A DNA stretch of 64,000 bases, taken from Paenibacillus sp. (GTDB lineage: Bacteria > Bacillota > Bacilli > Paenibacillales > Paenibacillaceae). The DNA lies in NCBI GenBank assembly GCA_017512705.1, contig JAFWEX010000105.1, positions 1 to 64,000 of the forward strand, read 5' to 3'. A program made the position numbers and the translations under genes. Position 1 is the stretch's first letter; each line of letters begins with the position of its first letter. A model generated the notes under the pieces. That model did no database searches. It saw only the letters and a program-made list of their open reading frames with translations, and had not been told where the DNA came from. Below are positions 53,845 to 61,804 of the stretch, piece after piece.

Positions 53845-54885
53845 ATGTTGTATTTAACAAATCCTCTTCACTTTAATATACCGGAGCAAAAATTTATTAC
53901 TGACGACATATACACATCCTTCTCAAGGATTGGGAACTTTCTTAAAAATGGTTATTTAGGGCCGGATAGTTCCACTGCAATAGATTTTAATAAGCAACAG
54001 TCTCTAATCAAAGCTTTTTCAGAAATGATCGAGAGAAGGGCAATATCTGCCGGGGGCATCCCTTTTGATGAGAAGAGTGTGTACGCTATTAATATGGTGA
54101 ATTCAAGTAGTGTACTTATTGATAAGAAATACTCAACGTATTCATTATCAGGAGAATTCCCAATTGATACTACAGGAACCTCTAGTCATATTTCGTCACA
54201 AAAAGCAATTGTTAGTTCTCTCCGAGAAATTATTGAAAAAAATGCCTTGTATCTATTTTGGTATGGTAAACAAGGCTCTAAAATTAAACTCGATGTATCT
54301 CTGATAAACAAACATAAAATGTTATCTGGATTAATGTATCAAAAAAATAAAGAAGTTCTTTTTTTTATCAATGAATATTTCTATCCCTTAAAGGTAGTAT
54401 TTTGTTTTATTCTTTACAAAAATTTCGTATGTTCTTCTGGGGTGGGTAGCTCTTTTTCCATTGAAGAGGCTATCCTTAAATCCACACAAGAAGCCGTTTT
54501 ATTACAGTGGAAAGAAGAAAGTAATGAACTCGTTGCTATGTCACGCCAAGTGTTCAAGAAAAAATATGAAAATCAATCTGGGATTATTGATTACTTATCT
54601 GTAGGGTACGGAAGTATCTCAACTAGTGATTATGAAAAAACGATGAAAGAATTAACAATCTCCAATTTGTTGAATATACTTCCTGCTTGGGTGGCTGAGG
54701 TATATATGATTCCGCTAAAACAAACGGTAACTACAAAAATTAAATGTATAAAAATATACTCTCCTTATCTTTTTAATCATATTCCTTTAAAAGAGTACAT
54801 TAACCTAAGAAACCCTATGAATGTAAATACGATAAATCTTAACGAGCAAAGCATGTTGAAAATACCTAACTGTATTGTAGTGTGA
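53845..54885 (+). CDS. YcaO-family cyclodehydratase 1
   Basis: A 346-residue YcaO protein starting behind GAGGT. ATP-site elements: AIDFNKQQSLIKAFSEMIERR, SSQKAIVSSLREIIEKNALYLFW and GVGSSFSIEEAILKSTQEAVL, in the family order. YcaO enzymes activate backbone amides with ATP so that Cys, Ser or Thr side chains close into azolines. Gap to the dehydrogenase is 10 bases. A second YcaO follows directly, so division of labour (for example Cys versus Ser/Thr, or thioamide or amidine formation) is possible. Confidence 0.85.
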   Translation: MLYLTNPLHFNIPEQKFITDDIYTSFSRIGNFLKNGYLGPDSSTAIDFNKQQSLIKAFSEMIERRAISAGGIPFDEKSVYAINMVNSSSVLIDKKYSTYSLSGEFPIDTTGTSSHISSQKAIVSSLREIIEKNALYLFWYGKQGSKIKLDVSLINKHKMLSGLMYQKNKEVLFFINEYFYPLKVVFCFILYKNFVCSSGVGSSFSIEEAILKSTQEAVLLQWKEESNELVAMSRQVFKKKYENQSGIIDYLSVGYGSISTSDYEKTMKELTISNLLNILPAWVAEVYMIPLKQTVTTKIKCIKIYSPYLFNHIPLKEYINLRNPMNVNTINLNEQSMLKIPNCIVV

Positions 54886-54905
54886 TAGAGAGGAGAGAAT
54901 ACGCT

Positions 54906-56006
54906 TTGATAAATAATCCAGTTAACGGCACACCTTTTATGATTGAAAGGTTTCATATCAAACAAAATTCATTTCTCCTTGACTATTTTCAGAGTGATGT
55001 TATTACGTATTCTGAGAATGGCCCGCCTGCAAGCGCAATTGATTTTGATAAAAGAAAATCAATCAAAGCAGCAATAGGAGAGCATATAGAGAGGGTATCT
55101 GTTTTTAACAATTATCATAGATTCAGGGATCAGTTAGTAGAGGGAGTCAACATGCTGAATGGTACAATAGAACAATTTCCTCTACATCGTATTTTGTTGA
55201 ACTGGAATGATCCTATACTTAACAAATTAAATTTAGATAATATATATAGCGATACCTGCGGAATGGCCTCTCATGTTAGTTCCTATCAGTCAATAAATTC
55301 TGCATTTTTAGAATTCTTTGAAAGGCAAAGCTTGCTCTTTAGTTGGTTCACTAAATCTCCTGCTAAAAAGATTAATATTGAAGATATAAAATTTATAAAT
55401 TTTCAATCAATTATCCAGATGTCTCGGATACATGTAGATGAGATTTTTATGTACGATATATCGTTGTGTAATGAGGTCAAGGTAGTAATTACAATCGCCT
55501 TTGGAGAAAAAACTAAAGGTGTTGGGATAAGTGCTGATTGGGACTACCAAAGTGCAATAACAGGCAGTTTAAAAGAGCTATTCCAATATATAACTGTGGA
55601 GCAGCCTATAAAAAAATCAAATTATCAAAATACGGAAAACTCGGTTGATCCCTTACTTTACTCTCATTATTTTATGGAGATACTTGGTGTAGATGAATTA
55701 AAAAGCGAGTTCCAATACCTAGAGAAATCAGACCAAGTGCGTGGTGAACTAATAAATGGAGACAAAGCTGATCCTAATGAATTTTATAATACAGTTAAGA
55801 AAATCTCTTTAAAATTGGCAATGGATTTTAATCTTTGTTATATACCAGCTCTTGATAGAGAGTTAAATACAAAAATTGTTAAAATCATTACAAATAAGGG
55901 CTTCCATCACATGTATGCTGCAAAAATAGACCCAACTCAAGTCGAAATCTTGAAGCCTTATAAGAATCGATTGCACAATATTGGGAAAATGCTCCCGTTT
56001 GGATAA
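54906..56006 (+). CDS. YcaO-family protein 2
   Basis: A 366-residue YcaO protein from a TTG with GAGAGGAG 8 bases upstream; an in-frame GTG overlapping the previous stop is less well placed. Family elements are recognisable (AIDFDKRKSIKAAIGEHIERVS, SSYQSINSAFLEFFERQSLLFSWF, GISADWDYQSAITGSLKELFQY), but the sequence is clearly diverged from YcaO 1. No TfuA-like partner is present in the window, which argues against simple thioamidation. Confidence 0.82.
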   Translation: MINNPVNGTPFMIERFHIKQNSFLLDYFQSDVITYSENGPPASAIDFDKRKSIKAAIGEHIERVSVFNNYHRFRDQLVEGVNMLNGTIEQFPLHRILLNWNDPILNKLNLDNIYSDTCGMASHVSSYQSINSAFLEFFERQSLLFSWFTKSPAKKINIEDIKFINFQSIIQMSRIHVDEIFMYDISLCNEVKVVITIAFGEKTKGVGISADWDYQSAITGSLKELFQYITVEQPIKKSNYQNTENSVDPLLYSHYFMEILGVDELKSEFQYLEKSDQVRGELINGDKADPNEFYNTVKKISLKLAMDFNLCYIPALDRELNTKIVKIITNKGFHHMYAAKIDPTQVEILKPYKNRLHNIGKMLPFG

Positions 56007-56021
56007 ATTGGAGGTTGTATT

Positions 56022-56783
56022 TTGAAAATAACTCGTGAATACTTCCGGCTGTTTACTAAAATGATGTTAAGCAACAAAGTAGCATTCGTATGGTATCTGT
56101 TATTTCCCCTCATTGCATTTTTTATTTTTAACTACCAATGGTTTACTCAGGTGCCTGAGATTAATGAGTTCTACATCCAAACGAGTGTATTTGTTTCATA
56201 TATTATCTTTGTCATGTCCATCGATGTGACGACCAATCTGATCTCTTTAAGGGAGAGCGGTTTTTTCAAGATGTTCAAATTTATCTCGGGTAGTAAATAT
56301 CCTATTATTTGGGGAAAAGCTCTCAACCAGATGGTATTTCTATTCCTGACCATTCTTCTGTTCTCGCTAGTATCGGGAGTGATATTCTTGGGTAGCTTTG
56401 GACAGGTTGTTTTATTTCTCGCCGTTGCTTTAACAAGCTGTATATTGGGGTCTGCAATGGTAATTTTATTAACGCTTGTCCTCATGCTTCTTCCAGTAAG
56501 GCAAGAGTCGCTGAATGCGGTGGTCAGTATGAGTTTACTGGTCATGTTTTTTCTATCTGCAAAGGGGCTGGCGTATTCAACAGAGTATGGTCTGTATCTG
56601 GTGTTTATTAATCCAATGGATTATGTTCGGAATTTAACCTTCTTAATAGCAGAATGGTTTATGGAAAGTCCTTTTCCACATTTGAGTCTGATCAATATGA
56701 GCTTTATTACACTTTTTTATGTTACCTGCGGACTCATCGCACTTAAGTTTGTGAAAGTCATATCCAGAACACATCGAACATAG
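56022..56783 (+). CDS. ABC-2-type exporter permease
   Basis: A 253-residue protein with six hydrophobic segments of the ABC-2 class (start KITREYFRLFTKMMLSNKVAFVWYLLFPL). TTG start with TTGGAGG upstream, 15 bases after YcaO 2. Together with the next gene it should export the modified peptide or protect the producer. Note that GC content rises compared with the YcaO genes. Confidence 0.82.
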   Translation: MKITREYFRLFTKMMLSNKVAFVWYLLFPLIAFFIFNYQWFTQVPEINEFYIQTSVFVSYIIFVMSIDVTTNLISLRESGFFKMFKFISGSKYPIIWGKALNQMVFLFLTILLFSLVSGVIFLGSFGQVVLFLAVALTSCILGSAMVILLTLVLMLLPVRQESLNAVVSMSLLVMFFLSAKGLAYSTEYGLYLVFINPMDYVRNLTFLIAEWFMESPFPHLSLINMSFITLFYVTCGLIALKFVKVISRTHRT

Positions 56784-56794
56784 TAGGAGGATCT

Positions 56795-57502
56795 ATGATT
56801 AAAATTGAAGATTTGAGCTTTTCTTATCACAAAGCTTCTCGTCAAAATCTGGATCATTTACATGTGCAGTTTCCCGAAGGAACAATTAATATGATCATTG
56901 GCAAAAATGGTTCTGGCAAAACGACTTTATTTGATCTAATCGCTGGTGTGATCAAGCGCCCACCAGAAATACAAGGTATTCCTGATGAGAAGGAAATCAT
57001 ATACCAGTTGCAGGGTTTGTTATTTCCTCTAACCTTAAAGGCCAAGGATCTTTTTCGTTTTTTTCTGTACTCTGATCACTCCAACCGTATTGAAGTGAAC
57101 AATGAACCTTATGTAGATGATGATATGAGTCCAGCTGAGGTTGATTTGGTACAGCGTGTATGGAACATGGAGTTTGGGCAACTATCTGTAGGGGAAAGGC
57201 GCTACATTTGCATTCTGGCCATCACATTAATGAAGAGAAAGTTGTACATCTTCGACGAGCCGCTAGCGGGAATTGATCCTGAAATGCGTTATCATATTTT
57301 GAAAAGAATTGAAAAGCTGGCACTTCATAATGATTGCACTGTACTGGTCTCGAACCATCACTTGCAGGATATTGCAAATATCCAGTGTATGATGCATTTC
57401 ATTCATCAAGGTAAAATAACCTTTAGTGGGTCATATGAGACATTTATTGAAATGGGAGATGGAGTGAACCCTGACTTAGCGTTTCTGAAGCAGGTGAAAT
57501 AG
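56795..57502 (+). CDS. ABC exporter ATPase
   Basis: A 235-residue ATPase: Walker A IGKNGSGKTTLFDLIAG, a variant signature LSVGERRY (usual LSGGQ), Walker B LYIFDEPLAGIDPE, and H-loop VLVSNHHLQDI. It starts behind AGGAGG, 11 bases after the permease. The last ~110 bases occur again, degraded, at 58024. It is the last gene of the azole-peptide operon. Confidence 0.88.
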   Translation: MIKIEDLSFSYHKASRQNLDHLHVQFPEGTINMIIGKNGSGKTTLFDLIAGVIKRPPEIQGIPDEKEIIYQLQGLLFPLTLKAKDLFRFFLYSDHSNRIEVNNEPYVDDDMSPAEVDLVQRVWNMEFGQLSVGERRYICILAITLMKRKLYIFDEPLAGIDPEMRYHILKRIEKLALHNDCTVLVSNHHLQDIANIQCMMHFIHQGKITFSGSYETFIEMGDGVNPDLAFLKQVK

Positions 57503-57517
57503 GGATGGGCGTCTCTT

Positions 57518-57675
57518 CATTTTGCCTTACCGTGTTTTTTGCTTCGTAAAACACTAAATAAATACAATATCTTTAATGCCACAGTAAAGTTAGAACCCTT
57601 TATCGATAAATTGAGTGAGGAAGTACAACTGGATGCGATTAAAGATTTAGCAAACTTTTATGCGCAATACATACT
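57518..57675 (+). pseudogene. Fragment of a fifth XRE-TPR regulator
   Basis: It starts 15 bases after the exporter ATPase stop and reads as an internal piece of the regulator family: LRKTLNKYNIFNATVKLEPFIDK, then LSEEVQLDAIKDLANFYAQY, aligned with LHKTLSKFDNFNASVKFEPYIDK of regulator 3. Neither HTH nor C-terminus is present. Confidence 0.85.
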
Positions 57676-57760
57676 TATACTACTTCCCTTCTACTCAAAC
57701 CGGGCGACAATAATTACCAGTAAAGAGTTAACTTGTGCCAACAAAGTGTGCTAATCTGGA

Positions 57761-57890
57761 TATAATAAAAAAGAGCAAGGATGCGCAAACATCCCTACTC
57801 TATACAACAGCCGCTTCTAAGGACGGTGGCTGTGCATAGGTAGCTGAAATAGACTTTACCTTAGCGGGGGCGGTCTATTTCTTTTTGTTT
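57761..57890 (+). ncRNA. Putative antisense antitoxin RNA
   Basis: TATAAT at 57761-57766 (no good -35), then about 115 bases with an ACAGCC/GGCTGT hairpin and a terminator GAAATAGAC/GTCTATTTC (57846-57881) followed by T-rich sequence. On the other strand, 57766-57802 forms a terminator for the toxin message, so the two RNAs would overlap at their 3' ends, as in TxpA/RatA-type modules. Confidence 0.55.
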
Positions 57891-58021
57891 TGATTATTTA
57901 AGGCAATGACAATAGTTACAATCAGTCCAATCAAGGTTACAATGAACCCCGCAAAACTGATCATCAATGTCAATACCGTTTCAATCGCCCGATTGATATG
58001 ACTAGCGATTGCATTCGACAT
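57875..58021 (-). CDS. Holin-like type I toxin peptide
   Basis: A 48-residue peptide too short for routine calling: one strongly hydrophobic helix (VLTLMISFAGFIVTLIGL and on to VIAL) and a basic tail, NNQNKKK. It fits the putative holin-like/TxpA-type toxins of Firmicutes. No ribosome site is evident before the ATG at 58021, and the upstream sequence is the ATPase remnant, so the 5' end may be damaged or the start may lie further inside. Confidence 0.6.
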   Translation of the reverse strand: MSNAIASHINRAIETVLTLMISFAGFIVTLIGLIVTIVIALNNQNKKK

Positions 58022-58023
58022 CA

Positions 58024-58131
58024 ATGGGTTTTATTCATCAAGGTAAAATAACCTATAGCGGATCGTATGAGAGTTTTATTAAAATGGGAGATGGAGTGAA
58101 TCCTGACTCGGCGTTTCTGAAATAGGTGAAA
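58024..58131 (+). pseudogene. Duplicated 3' fragment of the exporter ATPase
   Basis: About 108 bases matching the last ~110 bases of the gene ending at 57502 (FIHQGKITYSGSYESFIKMGDGVNPDSAFLK) with roughly one change in six, including AAATAG in place of AAGCAG, which brings the stop forward. It shows that a second exporter copy once stood here. Confidence 0.85.
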
Positions 58132-58381
58132 ACATAAGGGTATCCTGAATTAGTGATAGTTTGTGATTTTCAGTGAGATATGGATGGAGCACGATATATA
58201 GCTTTACTAAAAAATAGCTCATCCATATGTTGTAGGAGATTGTGAATATTGAACAATTTCCAAAATGCTAAACTTATGAAACTATACTTTTGCAAACAAT
58301 CATTTTGATTTTGCAAAGGAATAAATTATGAATTTTTTGGCAATGTATCCTAAAATAATATAAAAAGAGGGGGTGCATGCT

Positions 58382-58570
58382 ATGGGTGAACCGATGCAGA
58401 TCAAAGATCGAATTGAGCGGGATAGGCAGAAGTTACGTCAGTTGGCGGAAAATCATGGCATGCAGGACGACAAAGTCCTCAAACAGTCCATGATCTTGGA
58501 CGAATTAATCAATGAATATTATCGATTCCAATATAAAAAACATATTATGAATAGACAGCCGATTGCTTGA
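58382..58570 (+). CDS. Spo0E-family phosphatase-like peptide, second copy
   Basis: A 62-residue relative of the 51452 protein (RIERDRQKLRQLAENHG, VLKQSMILDELINEYYRF), with the S-x-x-LD motif. ATG at 58382 has AGAGGGGG 8 bases upstream; a GTG nine bases earlier overlaps that site. The terminator follows inside and past the stop. Confidence 0.85.
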   Translation: MGEPMQIKDRIERDRQKLRQLAENHGMQDDKVLKQSMILDELINEYYRFQYKKHIMNRQPIA

Positions 58571-58585
58571 TGCAGTCGGTTTTTT
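58559..58585 (+). terminator. Terminator of the second Spo0E-like gene
   Basis: CCGATTGC-TTGAT-GCAGTCGG hairpin followed by six T, starting inside the last codons of the gene. Confidence 0.8.
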
Positions 58586-58951
58586 GATGCGACAATTTCT
58601 TTTTAGAAGATTAGAAGATTAGAAGAATCATAGAGTCTATTAAGAAACAACGATCTCCATAAAACTCCCTAATTTAGGTTGTACTAATTAAATGTAAAAA
58701 ATGAAGTCGGCCATTACTATGTGGTCGGCTTTTTGAGGTTCTCCCGAACGATATGCCAAACCTCCCCCGATCTCTCCCCCAGAACTCCCCATCCATCCAT
58801 CTTTGTCCTAAAATTCCATACCAAATCCATAGCTTACAGTATAGCGAGCGCGACTCTACACTGGATATGATGACCTCAATTGAACGGTGGATTTCATGGA
58901 ATTATCGCGGGGTCACATACAATGATTTTAACGAAGGAGGGACACAGGAGA
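58586..58951 (+). other. Gene-free leader region with a second hairpin
   Basis: Contains AGTCGGCCA/TGGTCGGCT (58705-58730) followed by five T, a further terminator, and then the presumed promoter and 5' leader of the kinase gene. Composition returns from AT-rich to the host level here, marking the right edge of the island. No supported gene. Confidence 0.5.
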
Positions 58952-60895
58952 ATGATAAAAAGGGTGCGGGACTACATCTGGAGGTTTTGTTCTATTGGTT
59001 CTAGGTATGAGTTCCATTCTACGCGTGATTGGCGATCTATCCGAGATTTCATTGGTTTCCATTCAATTCGAAAAAGGATGAATCTGCGCTCCAAGCTACT
59101 GCTGCTCTTCCTGGCACTGACGCTGTTGCCGCTCAGCTTGCAGGGAGTGATGGGATACGCCCATTTCTCACGGACGCTGGATCATAAGACGGAGCAGTTC
59201 ACCATTGATATGGTGCGGCAGATCAATACCAATCTGAACCGGATGCTGAAAGACTTCGAGCGTCTGTCGCTCTTGCCACTCTATGACCAGATGGTGCTGG
59301 GTATCCTGGGCGAGTACGATGGGACGATGGGTTCGGGGACGTGGGCGAAGTCGGATGATTATCTGAAAATGAAGCTGTATACGTCTGCCCAAGCCTATGA
59401 CCGGCCGGAGATTCGAGGGATTCATCTGATCAGCAATAGTGGCATCCTGTTCTCCAATCTGGACTCGCTAGCAGTGAAACCCGTCTGGGATGGGAGCCAA
59501 GAGCCATGGTTTGCCGAGCTGAGAGGTACGGAAGGGATGTGGCGCTTGCTTCCTCCCCATGTTCCTGGCTATTACGTGGATGAACAGGAAGGGGAATACA
59601 TTACTGTAGCCAGAGAGCTACGTGATCCGGGTACGCTTCAGCGGCTGGGTTACATCTTGATTGATATCCGGCCGGAGGCCTTTGGACAGTTGCTGTCTAA
59701 CCTGAATTTTGAGCAGAAGGCAAGTCTGATGATTGTGGACAGCCAGCAACGTCTTATTTTTGAACGAGTTTCCACGGAAGGGTTATCTGCTTACGCTCCT
59801 TTGTTATCCCACGGGAAGCTCTGGGATTATGAAGAGAACCAAAAGGTAGAACTGGAAGGACAGCCCTACCTCCATGTACGAAGTCTTTCGGGATATTCCG
59901 GGTTGTCGGTGATCAGTCTGACACCCATTACGGTCATTCAAAAGGAATCGGGAGAGATGCTCGCCTTCACTATGGGGCTAGCACTGCTGTGTATGGCGGC
60001 CGTAGTGACTCTCGCCGTCTTGGTATCTTACAGGATAACCCGTCCACTCATTCGCTTGAAACACCATATGATCCGGGTGGAACAGGGCGATTTCAGCCAG
60101 CGGGTTACTCAGTACAGTAACGATGAACTAGGGCAAATTAGCCGAGGGTTTAACCGCATGATGGAGGAGATTCACCGCCTATTCCATGAGGTGTATTTAC
60201 TTGAAATTCAGGAACGTGAGGCCGAGCTTTCGGCACTACAGAGCCAGATCAATCCTCATTTTATATACAACACATTAGAGTCTATTAACATGATGGCTGT
60301 TCGCCAGAGGCATGGTGAGGTGTCTTCCATGGTTACGGCGCTTGGCAAGCTGCTACGATACACGATTGATCGAGCAGATCGGATGGTGACTTTACGGGAA
60401 GAGCTGGCGTTTGTCGATTCCTATGTGCGCATTCAACAGGTGCGTTACAGCGGTGAACTGGAGATTGTTTATGACATCGAGGAAGAGGTTAACGACTATC
60501 TCATTCCCAAGTTGATGTTACAGCCACTAGTGGAAAATGCGATATGCCACGGGATCGAAGGACAGCTAGCGGGTAGTAAAGCAAGCGGTACGATCTGGGT
60601 GTCTGCGGTTTTGTTCGAGCAGGAGCTGCTCATTAGTGTACGAGATAACGGCAAGGGGCTGGATCAGGATGAGCTGGATCGGTTAAATGCTTCTGTCTCT
60701 GGACAAAACGTGGATCACTCCCAATCCAATAATCCTATTCTGCACCGTCACGCCGGGGATAGTCTGGGTCTGCACAATATTGCTCAAAGGCTTCGTTTGA
60801 TATATGGAAAAGACAGCGGACTGAGCGTTGATGGCAGCCCAGGACAAGGACTGGCTGTAACTTTATCTATTCATCTTCATCCGAGAGGAGAATGA
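58952..60895 (+). CDS. YesM-type sensor histidine kinase
   Basis: About 647 residues. TM1 at ~53-73 of the chosen frame (LLLLFLALTLLPLSLQGVMG), an extracellular Cache-like sensor, TM2 (LALLCMAAVVTLAVLVSYRI), HAMP, a His_kinase box with LQSQINPHFIYNTLESINMM (phospho-His) and HATPase_c with DNGKGLDQDEL and GLHNIAQRLRLIYG. Such kinases respond to extracellular sugars or their binding proteins. The start is uncertain between 58952 and the ATG at 59079 directly before TM1. The stop overlaps the response regulator region. Confidence 0.9.
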   Translation: MIKRVRDYIWRFCSIGSRYEFHSTRDWRSIRDFIGFHSIRKRMNLRSKLLLLFLALTLLPLSLQGVMGYAHFSRTLDHKTEQFTIDMVRQINTNLNRMLKDFERLSLLPLYDQMVLGILGEYDGTMGSGTWAKSDDYLKMKLYTSAQAYDRPEIRGIHLISNSGILFSNLDSLAVKPVWDGSQEPWFAELRGTEGMWRLLPPHVPGYYVDEQEGEYITVARELRDPGTLQRLGYILIDIRPEAFGQLLSNLNFEQKASLMIVDSQQRLIFERVSTEGLSAYAPLLSHGKLWDYEENQKVELEGQPYLHVRSLSGYSGLSVISLTPITVIQKESGEMLAFTMGLALLCMAAVVTLAVLVSYRITRPLIRLKHHMIRVEQGDFSQRVTQYSNDELGQISRGFNRMMEEIHRLFHEVYLLEIQEREAELSALQSQINPHFIYNTLESINMMAVRQRHGEVSSMVTALGKLLRYTIDRADRMVTLREELAFVDSYVRIQQVRYSGELEIVYDIEEEVNDYLIPKLMLQPLVENAICHGIEGQLAGSKASGTIWVSAVLFEQELLISVRDNGKGLDQDELDRLNASVSGQNVDHSQSNNPILHRHAGDSLGLHNIAQRLRLIYGKDSGLSVDGSPGQGLAVTLSIHLHPRGE

Positions 60896-60900
60896 AATCA

Positions 60901-61677
60901 ATGTATAAAGTACTGCTTGTAGAGGACGAGACGGTTATTCGCCAAGGGCTACGGGAGCTGATTGTACAGGCCGCGCCCCAGTTTCAGGTGGTGGGGGAAG
61001 CGGCTAGCGGAGCCGAGGCGCTGGAAGTGCTGCGCTGTGAAGTGCCCGATGTCTTGATCACGGATATTCGTATGCGCGAGATGGACGGACTGTCGCTGGT
61101 TGGGTTCGCGAGAGAGATGTACCCGGACTTGCTGATGCTCATTATTAGCGGGTATGGGGAGTTTGAATATGCACGCAAGGCGATGGAGCACGGAGTGTTG
61201 AGTTATCTGCTGAAGCCAATTGAGCGTCATGAACTGGTGAAATGTCTGCAAAAAATGCAATCGCTGCTGGATCGAAGATACGGCCTCGCTACGGTTTCTG
61301 CTACAGAACGTTCTGGCGTAGAAGAGCAGGATATGGGGGATACGCGCAAAATTATTCGCAGCGTGAAGGAGCACATCCATCAGCATCCTGATGGTGATCT
61401 GCGGCTCCAGACGGTCGCTTCACTGGTCAACCTGAACCCAACGTATCTGAGCCAGTTGTTCAAAACGGAGACGGGAAACAACTACTCGGAATACATCGCG
61501 GAGACACGGATCGAGCGGGCCAAATGGCTACTGGTGAACTCGGGGCTCAAAATCTATGATGTTGCCCGGTTATCTGGATACCAGAGTCCCAAACATTTCA
61601 TGCTGGTTTTTAAGCAGCAGACAGGGCGTACAGCAGGAGAGTATCGTGACGGATACAGCAAGCAGAATGGACAGTAG
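60901..61677 (+). CDS. YesN-type AraC response regulator
   Basis: A 258-residue regulator: receiver (VLLVEDETVIRQGL, phospho-Asp in VLITDIRMREMDGL, Lys in YLLKPIERHE) and a C-terminal AraC HTH pair (LQTVASLVNLNPTYLSQLFKTETG, YDVARLSGYQSPKHFMLVFKQQTG). The second ATG is chosen since GAGAGGAG lies 10 bases before it; the ATG at 60892 overlaps that site. Partner of the upstream kinase; the downstream sugar-binding gene is the expected target. Confidence 0.92.
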   Translation: MYKVLLVEDETVIRQGLRELIVQAAPQFQVVGEAASGAEALEVLRCEVPDVLITDIRMREMDGLSLVGFAREMYPDLLMLIISGYGEFEYARKAMEHGVLSYLLKPIERHELVKCLQKMQSLLDRRYGLATVSATERSGVEEQDMGDTRKIIRSVKEHIHQHPDGDLRLQTVASLVNLNPTYLSQLFKTETGNNYSEYIAETRIERAKWLLVNSGLKIYDVARLSGYQSPKHFMLVFKQQTGRTAGEYRDGYSKQNGQ

Positions 61678-61804
61678 GGATGGAGCCACGAAACTTCTTA
61701 AAAAACCATACCATTTCTGCAACTTACGTGATTTAGAAGCAAGCAGGGCTTTCGATATACTGGGGTGGCACAGGAATACCATAACGTCCACAAGGGGGAT
61801 TTCG

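Noticed and set aside
51806-56006. Thiopeptide cluster
   Set aside because: The Cys-rich core invites it, but no lantibiotic-type split dehydratase or [4+2] cyclase gene is present; the set is of LAP type.
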